From positions 1 through 42,939 of the forward strand of contig DAORZT010000019.1 in assembly GCA_035359995.1 (NCBI GenBank): a stretch of DNA of 42,939 nt. Reading direction: 5' to 3'. Below are positions 40,939 through 42,939 of this stretch, piece by piece (position 1 is the stretch's first letter; every line of letters starts with the position of its first letter). Made by a program: the position numbers and the translations under genes. This stretch comes from JAKPCT01 sp029553165. Lineage in GTDB: Bacteria > Bacillota > UBA4882 > UBA8346. Under the pieces are notes generated by a model, which was not told the DNA's origin, ran no database searches, and saw only the letters and a program-made list of their open reading frames with translations.

Positions 40939-42873
40939 TTATACCTTCGCTAACGCTACTTCAATAATCTCCTGGATCGATTCAATCGGAACTACCTCAA
41001 TGTCATGCAAATCTGCCGGAATATCCTTCTCGTTTTCTTTAGGAACGAAGACTTTTTTCACCCCTGCCTGTCTTGCCCCGTAAATTTTTTCAAATACTCC
41101 GCCAACAGCTTTGATCTTACCCTGAATCGAAATCTCACCGGTTACGGCAATATTTTGATAGATTGGCCGCTTGGTAAGACAACTGATTATCGCCAAAGTG
41201 ATCGCAGTACCGGCTGACGGGCCATCGATCCTGCCGCCGCCAACCACATTAATATGAAAGTCGTAATCAGCCAAATCCATCCCCGTAACCAGACGGACCA
41301 CTGAGGCAGCGTTGAAGACCGAGTCCTTAGCCATGCTGCCGGCTGTTTCATTAAAACGCAGTCTGCCTTTGCCTTTCTCGGCAGCCGGAAAACAGATTGA
41401 TTCGATCTCCAGGACCGAACCTACAAAACCACTGACTCCCAATCCAAATATCTTTCCAATCTCAGCAGTGTCCGAAGCTTTAACTGTAACAAATGGAGAC
41501 TGTCTGCTGATTTGGAGCGATTCAATTAAGTCTTCCTTGGTAATTAGAATGTTTTCGCTATTAAGCTCCCGATCCCGGTTCTTATATAAGACCAACCCGT
41601 AAACGTCGGCTAAGATCCCGGCTGCTTTCCGTCCTTCAATTGTATACTCGCTGATTGTTGCTGCTACTTGCTCACCGAGTTTAACGCCTAACCTGGCCGC
41701 CGCTTGAGTGACTATTCTCTGAATATCACTCTGATCTAGAGGTTCAAAGAATACTTCCGCGCAACGCGATCTGATTGCCGGATTGATCTCCGACGGATCT
41801 CTGGTAGTGGCCGATACTAAAATAAAATCAGCCGGAGCTCCTTCAGCAAATAATTTTTTAATATATTTCGGAACATTAGGATCATTCGGATCATAGTAAG
41901 AAGAATCAAACGAAACCTTCTTATCTTCCAGTACTTTCAATAGTTTATTGAGCAGCATCGGATCCATCTCACCGATCTCATCAATAAACAAAACTCCACC
42001 GTGGGCTTCCGTTACCAAACCCAGTTTCGGTTCAGGTACTCCACCCTCTGCCAGATCACGCCTGGCTCCCTGATAGATTGGATCGTGGACCGAACCTAAT
42101 AACGGATTGGTAACCTCACGCGGATCCCAACGCAAAGTAGTCCCGTCCACCTCAACAAAAGGAGCATCGTCGCGGAAAGGTGTGAACTGTAATTTTTTAG
42201 CTTCTTCCAAAACCAAACGGGCCACTGTTGTCTTACCAACCCCCGGAGGTCCATATAAAATTACGTGTTGCGGAAACGGGGATACTATTTTGGCCATCAG
42301 TGCTTTGATCGCCCGCTCCTGGCCGACCACTTCATTTAAGTTTGACGGTCTTACTTTGTCGATCGCTGACTTTGACAGATTGATCTGGTCCAATCTCTCA
42401 AGTTCGGCCAACTTCTTAAGCGTATGAGGATTGTCAGGACCTGAAGATTCACGGAGGACTTGGATTTTAATCTCTTTCAGATAATCCTCCTGACGCTGTT
42501 GCATCTTTTCGGCAATCTTCTTCTCAATCTTATCTTCAACCGTTTTACGTGCAATCAAGTCGGCGATCTCTTCTTCAATCTCATTGATTACTTCCGGAAT
42601 CTCGTTTAGAGTTAGCACATTATCGATCGTCGGGTCTTCAAACACAATCCGTTGTAATGCCAATACACGTTCACCAAGTACTTCGGAACGCATTAACTTA
42701 AGCGCATCTAGCTTTCCTGCTTTTAAAATTAACTTATCGGAACCGTATAAATTTGATAATAGCGCATATATCGCAGCTACTTGCCGTACTAATTGTTCTT
42801 CATCCATCAATCGCTCCTGTAAAGTAACCGGTGACTTATTCCCGTTAGAAATCTTCTTAAGCAAATTTTTCAT
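40939..42873 (-). CDS. lonC: Lon-family ATP-dependent protease, LonC type
   Basis: Soluble AAA+ serine protease of the sporulation-associated Lon subfamilies. Residues 1-165 form a helical, coiled-coil-rich N-terminus without a membrane helix. The AAA+ module has Walker A LYGPPGVGKTT and Walker B GGVLFIDEIGEM, and the sensor/arginine region is ATTRDPSEINPAIRSRC. The protease domain has the catalytic Ser in DGPSAGTAI and Lys in GKIKAVGGVFEK. The N-terminal extension and 644-residue length favour LonC over LonB. I chose ATG 42873, with GGAAGG 8 nt upstream, over the in-frame TTG just before it. The terminator at 40879 closes it. Confidence 0.9.
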   Translation of the reverse strand: MKNLLKKISNGNKSPVTLQERLMDEEQLVRQVAAIYALLSNLYGSDKLILKAGKLDALKLMRSEVLGERVLALQRIVFEDPTIDNVLTLNEIPEVINEIEEEIADLIARKTVEDKIEKKIAEKMQQRQEDYLKEIKIQVLRESSGPDNPHTLKKLAELERLDQINLSKSAIDKVRPSNLNEVVGQERAIKALMAKIVSPFPQHVILYGPPGVGKTTVARLVLEEAKKLQFTPFRDDAPFVEVDGTTLRWDPREVTNPLLGSVHDPIYQGARRDLAEGGVPEPKLGLVTEAHGGVLFIDEIGEMDPMLLNKLLKVLEDKKVSFDSSYYDPNDPNVPKYIKKLFAEGAPADFILVSATTRDPSEINPAIRSRCAEVFFEPLDQSDIQRIVTQAAARLGVKLGEQVAATISEYTIEGRKAAGILADVYGLVLYKNRDRELNSENILITKEDLIESLQISRQSPFVTVKASDTAEIGKIFGLGVSGFVGSVLEIESICFPAAEKGKGRLRFNETAGSMAKDSVFNAASVVRLVTGMDLADYDFHINVVGGGRIDGPSAGTAITLAIISCLTKRPIYQNIAVTGEISIQGKIKAVGGVFEKIYGARQAGVKKVFVPKENEKDIPADLHDIEVVPIESIQEIIEVALAKV

Positions 42874-42939
42874 CAAATTATCCTTCCTATTTAATTTTAA
42901 TGGCTATAGAAAAGATACACAATTATTCACTGATAACAT

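Noticed and set aside
1..42939. CRISPR arrays, transposons, prophage, tRNA or rRNA genes
   Set aside because: I saw no regularly spaced repeats, no transposase or integrase, and no tRNA or rRNA-like sequence anywhere in the window.

Overview
The window reads as the chromosome of an anaerobic, endospore-forming member of the Bacillota (Clostridia or a related deep class). The evidence is an electron-bifurcating type [FeFe] hydrogenase with Rex, the sporulation-linked genes yqfC, yqfD, a SpoIID-like gene and lonC, the classic Gram-positive yqfD-phoH-pgpH-ybeY order, strong GGAGG-type ribosome binding sites, and several TTG or GTG starts backed by good Shine-Dalgarno sequences. The DNA is AT-rich. 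I saw no rRNA, tRNA, CRISPR array, insertion sequence or prophage. Species cannot be assigned from the sequence alone.

Layout. 1-660: 3' end of a membrane-protein gene broken by a one-base homopolymer shift, then a shared terminator. 691-9320: a hydrogen-metabolism island on the minus strand. Its order is a small thioredoxin-like [2Fe-2S] protein, a putative sensory group C [FeFe] hydrogenase with a PAS domain, a SpoIIE-type phosphatase, then hydC-hydB-hydA, then rex. A near-consensus promoter and two matching Rex-type boxes precede the first gene. 9425-13277: a two-gene signalling unit, a REC-GGDEF diguanylate cyclase followed by a cytosolic kinase with a LacI-type sugar-binding domain. 13278-21465: mixed accessory and housekeeping genes (signal peptidase I, a frameshifted TPR protein, an alpha/beta hydrolase, a zinc-ribbon protein with a long leader, a nitronate monooxygenase/FabK-like enzyme, pyrophosphatase, a DUF4153-like membrane protein, a NagD-like phosphatase, an HD protein).

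21636-25740: a membrane TPR protein (plus strand), then a secDF operon that begins with two small unrecognised membrane proteins behind a perfect-consensus promoter. 25781-37389: twelve minus-strand genes with gaps of about 60 nt or less, yqfC-yqfD-phoH-pgpH-ybeY-dgkA/PAP2-cdd-GNAT-era-spoIID-like-queA-tgt, followed by yajC as a thirteenth, ending at a clear terminator. 37390-42939: dnaB, an exported beta-propeller-like protein on the plus strand, and lonC.

How it fits together. The most coherent system is the hydrogenase island. HydABC would couple NADH and reduced ferredoxin oxidation to H2 (or the reverse). The sensory hydrogenase, the phosphatase and the redox repressor Rex are encoded with it, so H2/redox sensing and NADH/NAD sensing may both feed back on the enzyme. 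Two genes carry single-base homopolymer frameshifts of the same kind (T5 read as T6 on the plus strand), which raises the question of assembly error versus real inactivation.
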